Below, in pieces: positions 16,457 to 24,676 of a DNA stretch of 64,000 nucleotides (positions within the stretch are counted from its first letter, which is position 1; each line of letters opens with the position of its first letter). Origin of the DNA: Candidatus Saccharibacteria bacterium oral taxon 488 (lineage in GTDB: Bacteria > Patescibacteriota > Saccharimonadia > Saccharimonadales > Saccharimonadaceae). Position numbers and translations under genes: made by a program. A model generated the notes under the pieces. It did no database searches and was not told the DNA's origin. It saw nothing but the letters and a program-made list of their open reading frames with translations. The stretch spans positions 792,992-856,991 of the forward strand of contig CP039999.1 of the NCBI GenBank assembly GCA_013099195.1, in the 5' to 3' direction.

Positions 16457-18539
16457 AATGCTCCCTCATGTCAAATTCAGCCTGCTTACCGTTATTCCAC
16501 TGGGAAACTGGGCGCAAGAAACCAACCACCCGCGAGTACACCTCAGTGCTTTCGCCGCAATTCGGGCAAGCCGGGTGCTCGCCGACGATATAACCGTGAT
16601 TGGCGCAAATCGAGAAGCTCGGCGTAAAGGTAAAGTACGGCAATTTGTAGTTTTCGCAAATTGTCTTGACCAATTTCTTGAGCGTTTGTGGATCATCCAT
16701 GCGCTCGCCGAGGAAGAAGTGAATCACCGTGCCGCCCGTGTATTTGGTTTGCAAATTATCCTGCAAATCCATCAACTCGAACAGGTCGTCAGTATAGTTG
16801 ACCGGCAAGTGGCTGGAATTGGTATAGAACGGATGTTTGACCGCCGCGCCCAATCCATTGGCAAAGTGCGCTCGGTCGGGGAAGCTGGCCTTATCAATCT
16901 GTGCCAAGCGGTAGGTCGTGCCCTCGGCTGGCGTCGCCTCCAGGTTATAATTATTGCCCGTTTCTTTCTGGTATTCCACCAGCCGATCGCGCATAAAATC
17001 AAGTGTCTTTTCAGCAAAAGCCTTGCCCTTTTCGGTACCAATGTCGACGCCCAGCAAATTCAGCGCTGCCTCATTCGTACCGATCAAGCCAATCGTCGAG
17101 AAGTGATTCTTCCAATACTCATTGAAACGCTTTTTGATATCGCGCAGGTAAAACTTGGTGTACGGATACAGGCTGATGTCCGAATCGGTCAGCTTCTCCA
17201 GCACCTTACGCTTGGTCTCCAGACTGTCGCGTGCCATGTCCATCAATTCGCCCAGGCCTTTGAAAAACTCTTTCTCGTTCTTTGATTTCAGCGCCAAGCG
17301 CGGTAAGTTAATCGTCACTACGCCGATCGAGCCAGTCATCGGATTACTGCCAAACAAGCCGCCGCCGCGATACTCCAGCTGGCGATTATCAATCCGCAGG
17401 CGGCAGCACATCGAGCGCGCATCTTCTGGATCCATGTCGGAATTGATGAAGTTTGAGAAGTACGGAATACCATATTTGGCGCTAGCTTCCCAAAGATTTT
17501 CAATGACCGGATTATCCCAGTTGAAATCTTTGGTGATGTTGACTGTCGGAATCGGGAAGGTAAAGACCCGGCCGTTGGCGTCGCCCTCAGACAATACCTC
17601 CAGCAGCGCCTTATTAAGCATATTCATCTCTTCCTGATAATCGCCGTAGTTAGTATCCTGCATCTCGCCGCCGATGATCACCGGGTTGCCAGCCATGTGC
17701 TTCGGGCATTCCAGATCGAGCGTAATGTTGGTAAACGGCGTCTGGAAGCCAACCCGCGTTGGCACATTGACGTTAAAGACAAATTCTTGCAGCGCTTGCT
17801 TAACCTCGTCATAACTCAGCTTATCAGCGCGAATGAACGGCGCCAAGAGCGTATCAAAGTCAGAGAATGCCTGAGCACCAGCCGCCTCGCCCTGCAAAGT
17901 GTAAAAGAAATTGACCACCTGTCCAAGAGCTGAACGGAAATGCTTAGCCGGTTTGGAGGCAACCTTGTTTTTGACGCCAGTGAAACCTTGGCGCAGTAAA
18001 TCCATCAGATCCCAACCGACGCAGTAGACACTCAATAGGTTCAGGTCGTGAATATGCAAATCACCCTCTTTGTGCGCCCGGCCGATTTTCGGCGAATAAA
18101 TCTTATCCAGCCAGTAGGTCTTGGTAATTTCCGCCGAAACGTAATTATTCAGTCCCTGCAAACTATAGCCCATGTTGGAATTTTCTTTGACTTTCCAATC
18201 CAAGTTGTTGACGTATTTATCAATCAAATCGACGTGCGCATTGGATGTAATTTCACGCAGTTTTTTATGCTGGTCGCGGTAAATGATGTAGGCCTTGGCG
18301 GTTTTCTTAAACTTGGAATCAATCAAAATATCCTCGACGACGTCCTGGATGTCTTCGACACCTGGCAAGCGTTTTTGGTTGCGAGTTTCCAGTACCGCCA
18401 ACACCTTGTCAGTCAATTTAACGGCCTGTTTGGCGTCAAACTCGCCGGTCTCCAGGCCCGCCTTCTCAATGGCCTTCTCGATTTTTTTGCGGTCAAATTT
18501 GACTGTGCGACCGTCGCGTTTTTTGATTGATTTATACAT
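16404..18539 (-). CDS. nrdD: Anaerobic ribonucleoside-triphosphate reductase
   Basis: A 711-residue class III ribonucleotide reductase. Residues 1-95 are an ATP-cone regulatory domain (KRDGRTVKFDRKKIEKAI). Cys173 in VYCVGWDL is a candidate for the thiyl-radical Cys. The C-terminus has the metal site CANHG/CPNCG (Cys645, Cys658, Cys661) and the glycyl radical loop RVVGFLRP (Gly673). It makes dNTPs without oxygen. A strong Shine-Dalgarno site (AAGGAGGGG) precedes the ATG, unlike the leaderless genes nearby. Two NrdR-like boxes sit 85-135 bp upstream. It is the first gene of a four-gene overlapping operon. Confidence 0.96.
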   Translation of the reverse strand: MYKSIKKRDGRTVKFDRKKIEKAIEKAGLETGEFDAKQAVKLTDKVLAVLETRNQKRLPGVEDIQDVVEDILIDSKFKKTAKAYIIYRDQHKKLREITSNAHVDLIDKYVNNLDWKVKENSNMGYSLQGLNNYVSAEITKTYWLDKIYSPKIGRAHKEGDLHIHDLNLLSVYCVGWDLMDLLRQGFTGVKNKVASKPAKHFRSALGQVVNFFYTLQGEAAGAQAFSDFDTLLAPFIRADKLSYDEVKQALQEFVFNVNVPTRVGFQTPFTNITLDLECPKHMAGNPVIIGGEMQDTNYGDYQEEMNMLNKALLEVLSEGDANGRVFTFPIPTVNITKDFNWDNPVIENLWEASAKYGIPYFSNFINSDMDPEDARSMCCRLRIDNRQLEYRGGGLFGSNPMTGSIGVVTINLPRLALKSKNEKEFFKGLGELMDMARDSLETKRKVLEKLTDSDISLYPYTKFYLRDIKKRFNEYWKNHFSTIGLIGTNEAALNLLGVDIGTEKGKAFAEKTLDFMRDRLVEYQKETGNNYNLEATPAEGTTYRLAQIDKASFPDRAHFANGLGAAVKHPFYTNSSHLPVNYTDDLFELMDLQDNLQTKYTGGTVIHFFLGERMDDPQTLKKLVKTICENYKLPYFTFTPSFSICANHGYIVGEHPACPNCGESTEVYSRVVGFLRPVSQWNNGKQAEFDMREHYDDAAEHQRANAVAVPA

Positions 18540-18572
18540 ACCCCTCCTTATTCTGGCAACAACAAACCAGCC

Positions 18573-18592
18573 CCAACCTCCCCGAGGGGCTC
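18573..18592 (-). promoter_or_regulatory. GC-rich hairpin in the nrdD leader
   Basis: AGCCCC and GGGGCT arms (plus nested CCCC/GGGG pairing) form a hairpin between the NrdR-like boxes and the nrdD ribosome-binding site. No T-run follows it in the direction of transcription, so it is more likely a leader structure than a terminator. Confidence 0.4.
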
Positions 18593-18624
18593 GTGTTGCA
18601 AAAAACGTTATTTATTTTCTAAAA

Positions 18625-18640
18625 CACCATATCTAGTGCT
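18625..18640. promoter_or_regulatory. NrdR-like box 1
   Basis: ACACCATATCTAGTGC closely matches the known NrdR palindrome (ACACTATATCTAGTGT-like). It lies about 85 bp upstream of nrdD. Confidence 0.75.
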
Positions 18641-18656
18641 TAATATAGAATATACA

Positions 18657-18672
18657 CGCGATATATAGCGTT
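18657..18672. promoter_or_regulatory. NrdR-like box 2
   Basis: ACGCGATATATAGCGT is a weaker imperfect palindrome starting exactly 32 bp after box 1. Three helical turns is the usual spacing of paired NrdR boxes, which supports both. The nrdR gene itself is not in the window. Confidence 0.65.
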
Positions 18673-18697
18673 TGTCAACGAAAATACATTGTATTAT

Positions 18698-19237
18698 TTA
18701 CATATGAGAGGCGGAAGTATTTGTTCCCTCTGGTAACGCCAAAATGTCGCGGTAAATCATATCAACAATTTCTGCCTGAGCCAACTTCTCGCCAATTCGC
18801 TGCTCGCCTGGCACGTCCAAAACGTCCTGATCTTTCCACCACTGGCGCATCTCCGATTCGCCAAATTCATGAGCGTTTGGCTTAGTGGCGTGGCGGCGCA
18901 CCGTTTCCTCAAATGATATGTCAAAATAATAAATCAATTTTTCGCCCTGAAAATCATTCAGCAGCCGATGCAGCATCGCGCCGTATTTTTTACGACTCAA
19001 AATACCTTCCAAAATCACCGTATAACCAACGTTATTGCCGTACATGCACAGATCATAAATCAGCTGAATCGCCGGGTTGCTTTCACTGTCTTTCACGCGA
19101 AGCATTTCTCGCCGCACCATATCCTGCGACACCAGCATCGTGCCGTAGCCTAGCTGACACTGGAGCAGGCGCGCCGTGCTGGTTTTACCGCAACCAGAAT
19201 TACCACGAAGAATTATCAGCGGATGAGAGTTCGTCAT
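18698..19237 (-). CDS. Zeta-toxin/kinase-like P-loop ATPase
   Basis: A 179-residue AAA/zeta-toxin-like kinase: Walker A GNSGCGKT at residues 12-19, VSQDMVRREMLR as a substrate-binding region (the Asp of QDMVRRE fits zeta-type kinases), and FDISFEETVRRHATK near residue 130, resembling a lid. Homologues phosphorylate small molecules or RNA ends, or act as toxins; no antitoxin partner is seen here. It carries a Shine-Dalgarno site (TTGGAG) and a TATAAT at 19259-19264. It is downstream of the ABC exporter genes but appears to have its own promoter. Substrate unknown. Confidence 0.75.
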   Translation of the reverse strand: MTNSHPLIILRGNSGCGKTSTARLLQCQLGYGTMLVSQDMVRREMLRVKDSESNPAIQLIYDLCMYGNNVGYTVILEGILSRKKYGAMLHRLLNDFQGEKLIYYFDISFEETVRRHATKPNAHEFGESEMRQWWKDQDVLDVPGEQRIGEKLAQAEIVDMIYRDILALPEGTNTSASHM

Positions 19238-19279
19238 GTACGCTCCAACAAATCATAGATTATAACGACAGTCTCCGTA

Positions 19280-20059
19280 TTACACCCCCGTGTCTCGCCG
19301 ACAAAATCCGATCACCGCCACGCCGAGTGCCACCAAACTCACACAAACTAAAACGACCAATTTTCCTAAGTCCAATCCGTCCATCAAAGTACCCGGAATA
19401 TTGTAATAATGGATCAGCGACCAGACATCGTAGTCTTTCCAACTTTCGATCAGCTTGGCGGTAATTGACAGGGCATACATTCCTAGAAAAATTAGACTAC
19501 CAACGCCGACAGCCAGCCCGCGCCTACCCGTCACTGCCTGAGTGACAAAGGTGAGGCTACCAAAACTAAGCCCCAAAAACCACAAACTCACACAAGCCCC
19601 GGCAACGTGCGTGAGGTTTGGGTGAAAATCAAACAGCGGACCGATGAACGCAATGGTCATACACAGTAGCACGGGAGGAATCACCAACAATCCTGCCATC
19701 GCCGCATATTTTTGCAGCACAATCGTCACGCGAGTCCGTCGACTAGCAAGCAACAACTCCAATGTCCCCAAATCTTCTTCCCGGCCAATTACCCCAGCGC
19801 CCAAAACAATCGCCGTAATCACCACCCCGACCATCGCCACCAGCGGAAACAGCTCAATACTCAGCCAGCCTTCTGGCGTAGTACCGATCGCCAAATCGCC
19901 AACCACTGCTTTCATACCAGCCGGCATCATGTCGATGAACGGACTTAGTTGATCGCTAAATTTATTGAACAGCGCCGAAAACAACACCGCCACAACGCTA
20001 ATGCCAACACCCAAAAACAGCGGCAACTTGTAATTTTGCCGTACCGTCTGCCACATCAT
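19280..20059 (-). CDS. ABC-2 type transporter permease
   Basis: A 259-residue membrane protein with about six hydrophobic helices (for example LPLFLGVGISVVAVLFSALF at the N-terminus and LVVLVCVSLVALGVAVIGF at the C-terminus) and a soluble loop after helix 1, typical of ABC-2 permeases. Its start overlaps the ATPase stop by four bases, so the pair forms one transporter. Substrate unknown. The nearby damaged two-component system may once have controlled it, as in antimicrobial-peptide efflux modules; that is inferred from position. Confidence 0.85.
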   Translation of the reverse strand: MMWQTVRQNYKLPLFLGVGISVVAVLFSALFNKFSDQLSPFIDMMPAGMKAVVGDLAIGTTPEGWLSIELFPLVAMVGVVITAIVLGAGVIGREEDLGTLELLLASRRTRVTIVLQKYAAMAGLLVIPPVLLCMTIAFIGPLFDFHPNLTHVAGACVSLWFLGLSFGSLTFVTQAVTGRRGLAVGVGSLIFLGMYALSITAKLIESWKDYDVWSLIHYYNIPGTLMDGLDLGKLVVLVCVSLVALGVAVIGFCRRDTGV

Positions 20060-20961
20060 CGCTTTGCCTCCTCGCCTTCATAATACCGCATGAATAATTC
20101 TTCCAATTCTAGTTCTGATTCGCGCAGGACTTTTGGTTTATGTTCGGCGATGAATGAAACAAACTCTTCCGCGTCACCTTTGACAGTGAATTCGTATTCG
20201 TCGCAGCGGCGTTGAACATCGGTGATGGATGGCAGTTTTCTGGCTGCCACTAGGGACGGTTTTTTAGTAAATACCACAATGTAACGGTGTGTCGACAGGT
20301 GTTTCATGGTCGCGATAGGTTCAATAGCAATCAATTTTCCATCGCGAATAAAGCCAGCGCGGTGACAAATTTTTTGCACTTCAGCCAGATCGTGACTACT
20401 GACAAACACCGTAGCGCCTTGATCAGAAACTTCGCGCACCAAATCGTAAAATACTTGCTTCATCAGCGGATCCAGCCCGCTAGTCGGCTCGTCCAAAATT
20501 AGCAATTTCGGACGGTGCATAAAAGCTTGAATCAGGCCAATCTTCTGACGATTACCCTTGGAAAGTTGACGAATCGGTCGATCCAGCGGCACCTCAAAAC
20601 GCCCAGCCAATTCATCAACATAGCGCCAATCAACCTTTCGACCCATTTGCGTCAAAAACTTCAGCAATTTCCGACCAGTCATAGTTTCATACAGCGCGAT
20701 GTCGCCCGCTAGATACCCAACCTGATCATGAAGCGCCGTTCGCTCCTCAACGCTCTGTCCGCCCAGCAACTCTACCCAGCCATCCGTCGGCCTCAAGAAA
20801 TCCATCACCGACCGAATCGTCGTGCTTTTACCCGCACCATTTGGACCAAGAAACCCAAACACCTCACCTTCACGCAGCTCCAGCGACACATTGTCGACTG
20901 CTAGTTTATAACCAAAGCGCTTGGTCAGCCCGTGTAATATCATCGGTGAAGTATCACTCAT
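20056..20961 (-). CDS. ABC transporter ATP-binding protein
   Basis: A 301-residue ABC ATPase with GPNGAGKST (Walker A), LSKGNRQKIGL (signature), LLILDEPTSGLD (Walker B) and SSHD (switch His). It is closest in layout to DRA/Nod-type export ATPases with an extra C-terminal domain of about 80 residues. The start is chosen at ATG 20961 because AAAGGAG lies five bases upstream; the in-frame ATG eight codons earlier has no such site. A TATAGC-like -10 precedes it. It pairs with the downstream permease. Confidence 0.92.
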   Translation of the reverse strand: MSDTSPMILHGLTKRFGYKLAVDNVSLELREGEVFGFLGPNGAGKSTTIRSVMDFLRPTDGWVELLGGQSVEERTALHDQVGYLAGDIALYETMTGRKLLKFLTQMGRKVDWRYVDELAGRFEVPLDRPIRQLSKGNRQKIGLIQAFMHRPKLLILDEPTSGLDPLMKQVFYDLVREVSDQGATVFVSSHDLAEVQKICHRAGFIRDGKLIAIEPIATMKHLSTHRYIVVFTKKPSLVAARKLPSITDVQRRCDEYEFTVKGDAEEFVSFIAEHKPKVLRESELELEELFMRYYEGEEAKR

Positions 20962-21078
20962 AACGACTCCTTTTATAGTCATCATTTGCTATAGTTTCAG
21001 TATATAACATGGTAGGTGTTTACGCCACCAGACCAAAACGTAACTTTATTTAATTGTAAGCGATTAACTGGTCAGCTA

Positions 21079-22047
21079 TCAGAAATGTAAGCTGAAGGTA
21101 GAACCCTGGCCTGGTTCACTCTTGACGCTCAATTGATAGCCATTTTTGTCAGCCACCGCCTTAGCGATAGCCAACCCTAGTCCATAGCCCGAACTGTGCC
21201 CACGCGTACGCGCTTCATCACTACGATAAAATCTGTCGAAAATTTTCGCCTGGTCTTTTTTGGCAATGCCAATGCCTTGGTCGACGACTGATAGCGTTTG
21301 TCCGTCCAGCCGAATCACTACCGTACTGCCTAGCGCCGAATATTTGATGGCGTTATCGATCAGCGTACCCAAAATTTGCGTCACCGCCGCGACTGCGACC
21401 ACATGAGTTACTGATGGCACTTGCATATCCAGCACTACTTATTTTTTGTCAGCTACTGGCTGATAGCGATCAACCGTGTCGCGGACAAGTTTCGCCATAT
21501 CAACCGCCTGTTTTTCAATCTGCTGATTATCGACCTGGGTAAGTTGCAATAAATTGTCCGTCAGCTCACGCAATTTTTCAACCTCGTCAATATTGCGCTG
21601 AAACACCGCTCTCGCCTTTTTCTCATCCAGCGTTTTTTTGCGTAGTGCCACTTCGTTGGTGGTCATCAATGCCGTCAGTGGCGTCCGCAGCTCGTGACTA
21701 GCATCCGACACAAATTGCACCTGGGCCCGCATTGCCCGCTCAATCGGCGCCAACGTCCGCCGCGCCAATAACAGACTGAGCCAATAGCCAACCAGTAGCA
21801 TCACCCCGTTCAGTGCCGCCAGTGATATGATCACCGACCCACGCGTCTCGCTGTTGCGCTGCTCCAGACGGCGATTGAATTGACGCTCAATAAGCTCTGG
21901 CGGCTGCTGAGTGTGTTCGCCTGGCGGCAGCGGCCGATTCAGTTGCACCGAGGTGATGGCAAAAATAATCACACTAAACAACAGCGACAACGTCATAATC
22001 ACCGCCAAATAACTCAACGCCAACCGCCTGACACGCCGTCGTTTCAT
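21079..22047 (-). pseudogene. Sensor histidine kinase with in-frame TAA
   Basis: The two halves lie in the same frame, separated only by a TAA at 21439-21441. The first half (22047-21442) has two membrane helices and the HisKA phospho-acceptor SHELRTPLTAL. The second (21438-21079) has the HATPase N-box DNAIKYSA and G-boxes DQGIGIAKKD and GYGLGLAIAKA. The segment reads PVADKK-stop-VVLDMQVPS where related kinases read through, so one base change (for example GAA or CAA to TAA) explains it. A GTG at 21435 could restart the ATPase half. As it stands, the kinase would lose its catalytic domain. The stop is TAA, so UGA recoding, known in some other CPR lineages, cannot rescue it. Confidence 0.85.
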
Positions 22048-22062
22048 GATTTATCCTCCAGT

Positions 22063-22695
22063 TTATAACCAAAGCCCGGGACGGTGTGAATCAATTTTGC
22101 GCCGCAAAAACATGATGAATAGTTCAACGTTGTTCGGCAAGACATCAGCATCAAAGTCCCACACGTGCGAGATGATCTGCTCTTTGGACAAAACCTTGCC
22201 AGCGTTGCGCATCAGATATTCCAAAACGCCATATTCTTTGGCAGTCAGGCTAATTTCCTGATTCGCCCGCGTTACTTTTTTCAAACTCGGATCAAGCGTC
22301 AAATCGCCAACCCGCAAAACTTCTTCCAGCTTCTCATTCGGACGACGCAGCAAAGCGCGAAGACGTGCCAACAACACCTCAAAACTAAACGGCTTCGCCA
22401 GATAATCATCAGCGCCCATATCCAGACCTTCGACAATATCCCGCTCGGCATCACGCGCTGTCAACATCAAAATCGGCGTCTGATTACCGTCTTTACGTAG
22501 CGCCCGACAAACTTCATAGCCATTCATTTCCGGCAGCATCACATCAAGAATAATCACGTCATAGTCATCCGCCGTCGCCGTCCGATACCCCTCGTCGCCA
22601 TCATAGACTACATCAACCGCATAGGCTCCATCTTCCAAGCCTTCCTTCAGCGACCGGGCAATCGCCACGTCATCTTCTACTAGTAAAATTCTCAT
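22063..22695 (-). CDS. OmpR/PhoB response regulator with lost C-terminus
   Basis: Receiver domain at residues 1-115 (VEDD, phospho-acceptor Asp in VIILDVMLPEMNG, Lys in DYLAKPFSFEVLL), then a winged-helix domain whose end is abnormal: FLRRKIDSHRPGLWL and stop. In another frame the DNA continues KLIHTVPGFGYKLEDKS and stops at 22044, overlapping the kinase ATG. The normal wing strand (the HTVPGFGYKL type) is therefore present in the DNA but out of frame. The junction holds a single AAATTGAT; loss of a few codons between two such repeats would give exactly this. DNA binding is probably impaired. Confidence 0.85.
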   Translation of the reverse strand: MRILLVEDDVAIARSLKEGLEDGAYAVDVVYDGDEGYRTATADDYDVIILDVMLPEMNGYEVCRALRKDGNQTPILMLTARDAERDIVEGLDMGADDYLAKPFSFEVLLARLRALLRRPNEKLEEVLRVGDLTLDPSLKKVTRANQEISLTAKEYGVLEYLMRNAGKVLSKEQIISHVWDFDADVLPNNVELFIMFLRRKIDSHRPGLWL

Positions 22696-22770
22696 TAGCT
22701 AACTATCCTCTTTTTCAACTTTAGCACAGACATCTGAAAAATTGCTGAAAGCTCCTCGCTCAAAAGTCGC

Positions 22771-23763
22771 TTAGTCGTCGCAACGAATGACAATTCTAGT
22801 ACCATCTCCCGCTACAATCCTACACTTGCCACCGACAGGATACGTGAACTTCGGGTCGGTGTGACCAAAATCGAGATTGACCAACACCGGAATCGTGGGA
22901 TCAATATTTTTCGAAAGGATGATATCATTAATCATATTCGTCGGTCGCCCGAGATTCAGATTGGAAACGCCCAACCAAAATTGCTTTTACCTGACGAAAA
23001 AATGGCTGTTGCATCAACGCCTGCACGTAGCGCTCAAACGTTTCGGGAATTGAATCATAGCTATCGTCTTCAATACACAAAATAATATCGCCTTCAATTT
23101 TCGGAAATATTCCGTACCATTCAACAAGTTTAGACTACACAAATTGCCACCAATCATTACTCCTTCAGCCGACCCACTCTGCACGACTCGCGGTCCATTA
23201 TTTTCCAAAGCTTGGCGCGGCGAAGCTTCGTCATAATTCCACGGAAGATCGTAAAATGTTTCCGATTGCTGAACGACCAATTCTGCCGGCTGATCTGCAA
23301 ACAAACACCACCGAAAATACTCCAACGAATAATCGGCTTCTGGCGGCAAACCAAAACAATAGAAATTCGGCATCGCATAGGTCACCAACCCAGTTTTTGC
23401 CAAAATCGCGTGATTAAGAACGGTAATATCAGAAAAACCACCAAAGATCTTCGGATTGTCTTTAATAATTTGCCAGTCAATTTTACCAAGCAACTGATTG
23501 GAATTAAACCCGCCAATCGCCGCCAAAATGCACTTCACATTTTCGTCCATAAATGCTTCCTGTAGATCCTCAACCTTCTCGTCGTCCGTCGGACAGCCTT
23601 GCTGATTCCGAGAAAAAGCATTTTTACTAAACGTAACCGTTAGCCCCAGTGACTCTAACGCCGCTTTCGCCCGATCTAAAACTCTTTCGTCAATATCGCT
23701 CGCAGAACGCGCCGGCGCAACTACCCTGACTTCATCGCCTGGCTGTAATCTATCTGGTATCAT
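22771..23763 (-). pseudogene. S66 LD-carboxypeptidase-like gene, two frameshifts
   Basis: Homology to the LdcA/MccF peptidase family runs along three segments. Segment 1 (23763-23104) holds the Ser nucleophile loop GGFSDITVLN and ends NLCSLNLLNGTEYF. Segment 2 is one frame over (KIEGDIILCIEDDSYD to VGRFQSESRATDE). Segment 3 returns to the first frame (NMINDIILSKNIDPTIPVLV, then DFGHTDPKFTYPVGG with the catalytic His). A lost C at about 23103 and a lost AA at about 22938 would explain both shifts. Intact, it would be about 332 residues. The family trims peptidoglycan tetrapeptides or cleaves microcin-like adducts. As read, the enzyme stops after 249 residues and lacks the catalytic His. Confidence 0.85.
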
Positions 23764-23792
23764 ATATTTCCTTTCCTAAAAATTAATCAAGC

Positions 23793-23812
23793 AAAAAACC
23801 TCCCGCAGGAGG
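23793..23812 (-). terminator. Rho-independent terminator after the ASCH gene
   Basis: CCTCC and GGAGG arms with a CGC loop are followed on the minus strand by TTTTTT. It separates the ASCH gene from the S66 peptidase gene. Confidence 0.8.
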
Positions 23813-23912
23813 CAAAACGCAACAGTAAATACCTCCTGCTTATGCGTGGAGATGGTAATAGATTGAGAGTAAATTCGTCATGGTTTCGGTATATTATAGC
23901 CATACTGAAAGA

Positions 23913-24287
23913 TTAAAGCAATGAGCGAACTTCCACTGCTAGCACGCCATAATGTTTTTGGTCAGCAGCAGAATAATATTTGTTGTATTCGGCAGCAGCA
24001 GCTTCGGCACTGGTGGCGTGCGGAATAACACGGTGGTAACCCTCGGCCTGCACCATTTCTAAAAAGGAATTGTAGTGGCGGATAGCGATAATCTCCACGC
24101 GTGCTTGATCTGGTTCGCCGTCGTGTAGTATTCCTTCGGCATCGCGAACATCGCGGCGCAGGTGAATCTTATCGCCGACTCGGTACTCGGCAAACTTTCC
24201 GCGATTCAATCGACCTTCAACCGTCTTCCGCCCGGCGATAATATCGTCGAGTAATTTTGATTCTCGTCCTGAGTGCCAGATTTTCAT
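23913..24287 (-). CDS. ASCH-domain protein
   Basis: A 124-residue ASCH (PUA-like) protein. It starts with KIWHSGRESKLLDDIIAGRK, has the family GRKTVEGRLNRGKF segment and a basic VGDKIHLRRD strand. ASCH domains bind RNA or nucleosides; some hydrolyse N4-acetylcytidine. The ATG has a GTAGGA site nearby. It is a single gene between two terminator-like regions. Function not assigned beyond the fold. Confidence 0.85.
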   Translation of the reverse strand: MKIWHSGRESKLLDDIIAGRKTVEGRLNRGKFAEYRVGDKIHLRRDVRDAEGILHDGEPDQARVEIIAIRHYNSFLEMVQAEGYHRVIPHATSAEAAAAEYNKYYSAADQKHYGVLAVEVRSLL

Positions 24288-24434
24288 AATTCCTACAGTG
24301 TTGTATCTTTTTTATAGTTTTTCTTAACTTCTAGACAGCAGCAGTGTCATAGTAAAATTATAGCACAGCCTATAAAAGTGTTTCTACTGGGCATGCCTAC
24401 CAAACTACAATAAAATCTTTAGATTAGGCAAACC

Positions 24435-24560
24435 TTAAACGGCCATCGCCTGTGCCTCTGGCCAAATTCGCTGCACCAGCCGTTTACCGCGCGTGGTCAG
24501 TCGCACCCAGGCGTCACCGTACACCCGGTTGATTGCCATCAGTCCTTGGACATCACGAAT
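24435..24560 (-). pseudogene. C-terminal fragment of a winged-helix gene
   Basis: Reading the minus strand from a TAG at about 24560 gives IRDVQGLMAINRVYGD, then AWVRLTTRGKRLVQRIWPEA and a TAA at 24435. This matches the C-terminal 40 residues of the intact gene at 26048-26320, with roughly 85 percent DNA identity by eye. The N-terminal half is gone. Together the fragment and the intact copy flank the TetR-reductase pair. Confidence 0.85.
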
Positions 24561-24589
24561 CTACCAACAGCCACTCAGCCACTCTTCTA

Positions 24590-24618
24590 TTGACACAATA
24601 ATCATAATTCGATACGAT
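24590..24618 (+). promoter_or_regulatory. Sigma-70 type promoter of tetR-reductase operon
   Basis: TTGACA (24590-24595), a 17-base spacer, then TACGAT (24613-24618). It is one of few promoters here with a consensus -35. The operator overlaps its -10 end. Confidence 0.8.
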
Positions 24619-24650
24619 ATGAATGAATATAAAAAATTATTCATTCATAT
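24617..24650. promoter_or_regulatory. Palindromic operator for the TetR regulator, copy 1
   Basis: Perfect 13-base arms ATATGAATGAATA and TATTCATTCATAT with an eight-base spacer. It overlaps the -10 and the likely start of transcription of the tetR-reductase operon, so autorepression is expected. Confidence 0.85.
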
Positions 24651-24676
24651 TATTAACATGAAGGAGGTCACCAGCG

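Larger units (their letters stand above)
24288..24676. other. Intergenic stretch with gene fragment and TetR promoter
   Basis: 389 bp without an intact gene. It holds the winged-helix fragment (24435-24560), the TetR promoter (24590-24618) and its palindromic operator (24617-24650). Nothing else was recognised between 24288 and 24434. Confidence 0.7.

Noticed and set aside
16437..18530. Long plus-strand reading frames opposite nrdD
   Set aside because: They mirror a well-recognised gene, with no domain, start site or promoter of their own.
21079..21435. A stand-alone HATPase protein starting at GTG
   Set aside because: It is in the same frame as the kinase half before it, separated only by one TAA, with no ribosome-binding site. 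A restart is possible but the simpler reading is a nonsense mutation.
21439..21441. Stop-codon recoding as an explanation for the split kinase
   Set aside because: The codon is TAA, whereas CPR recoding concerns UGA, and TGA is used as a normal stop here (for example mod).
22771..22974. A separate 67-residue gene
   Set aside because: It is the C-terminal part of the S66 peptidase (DFGHTDP with the catalytic His), cut off by two indels.
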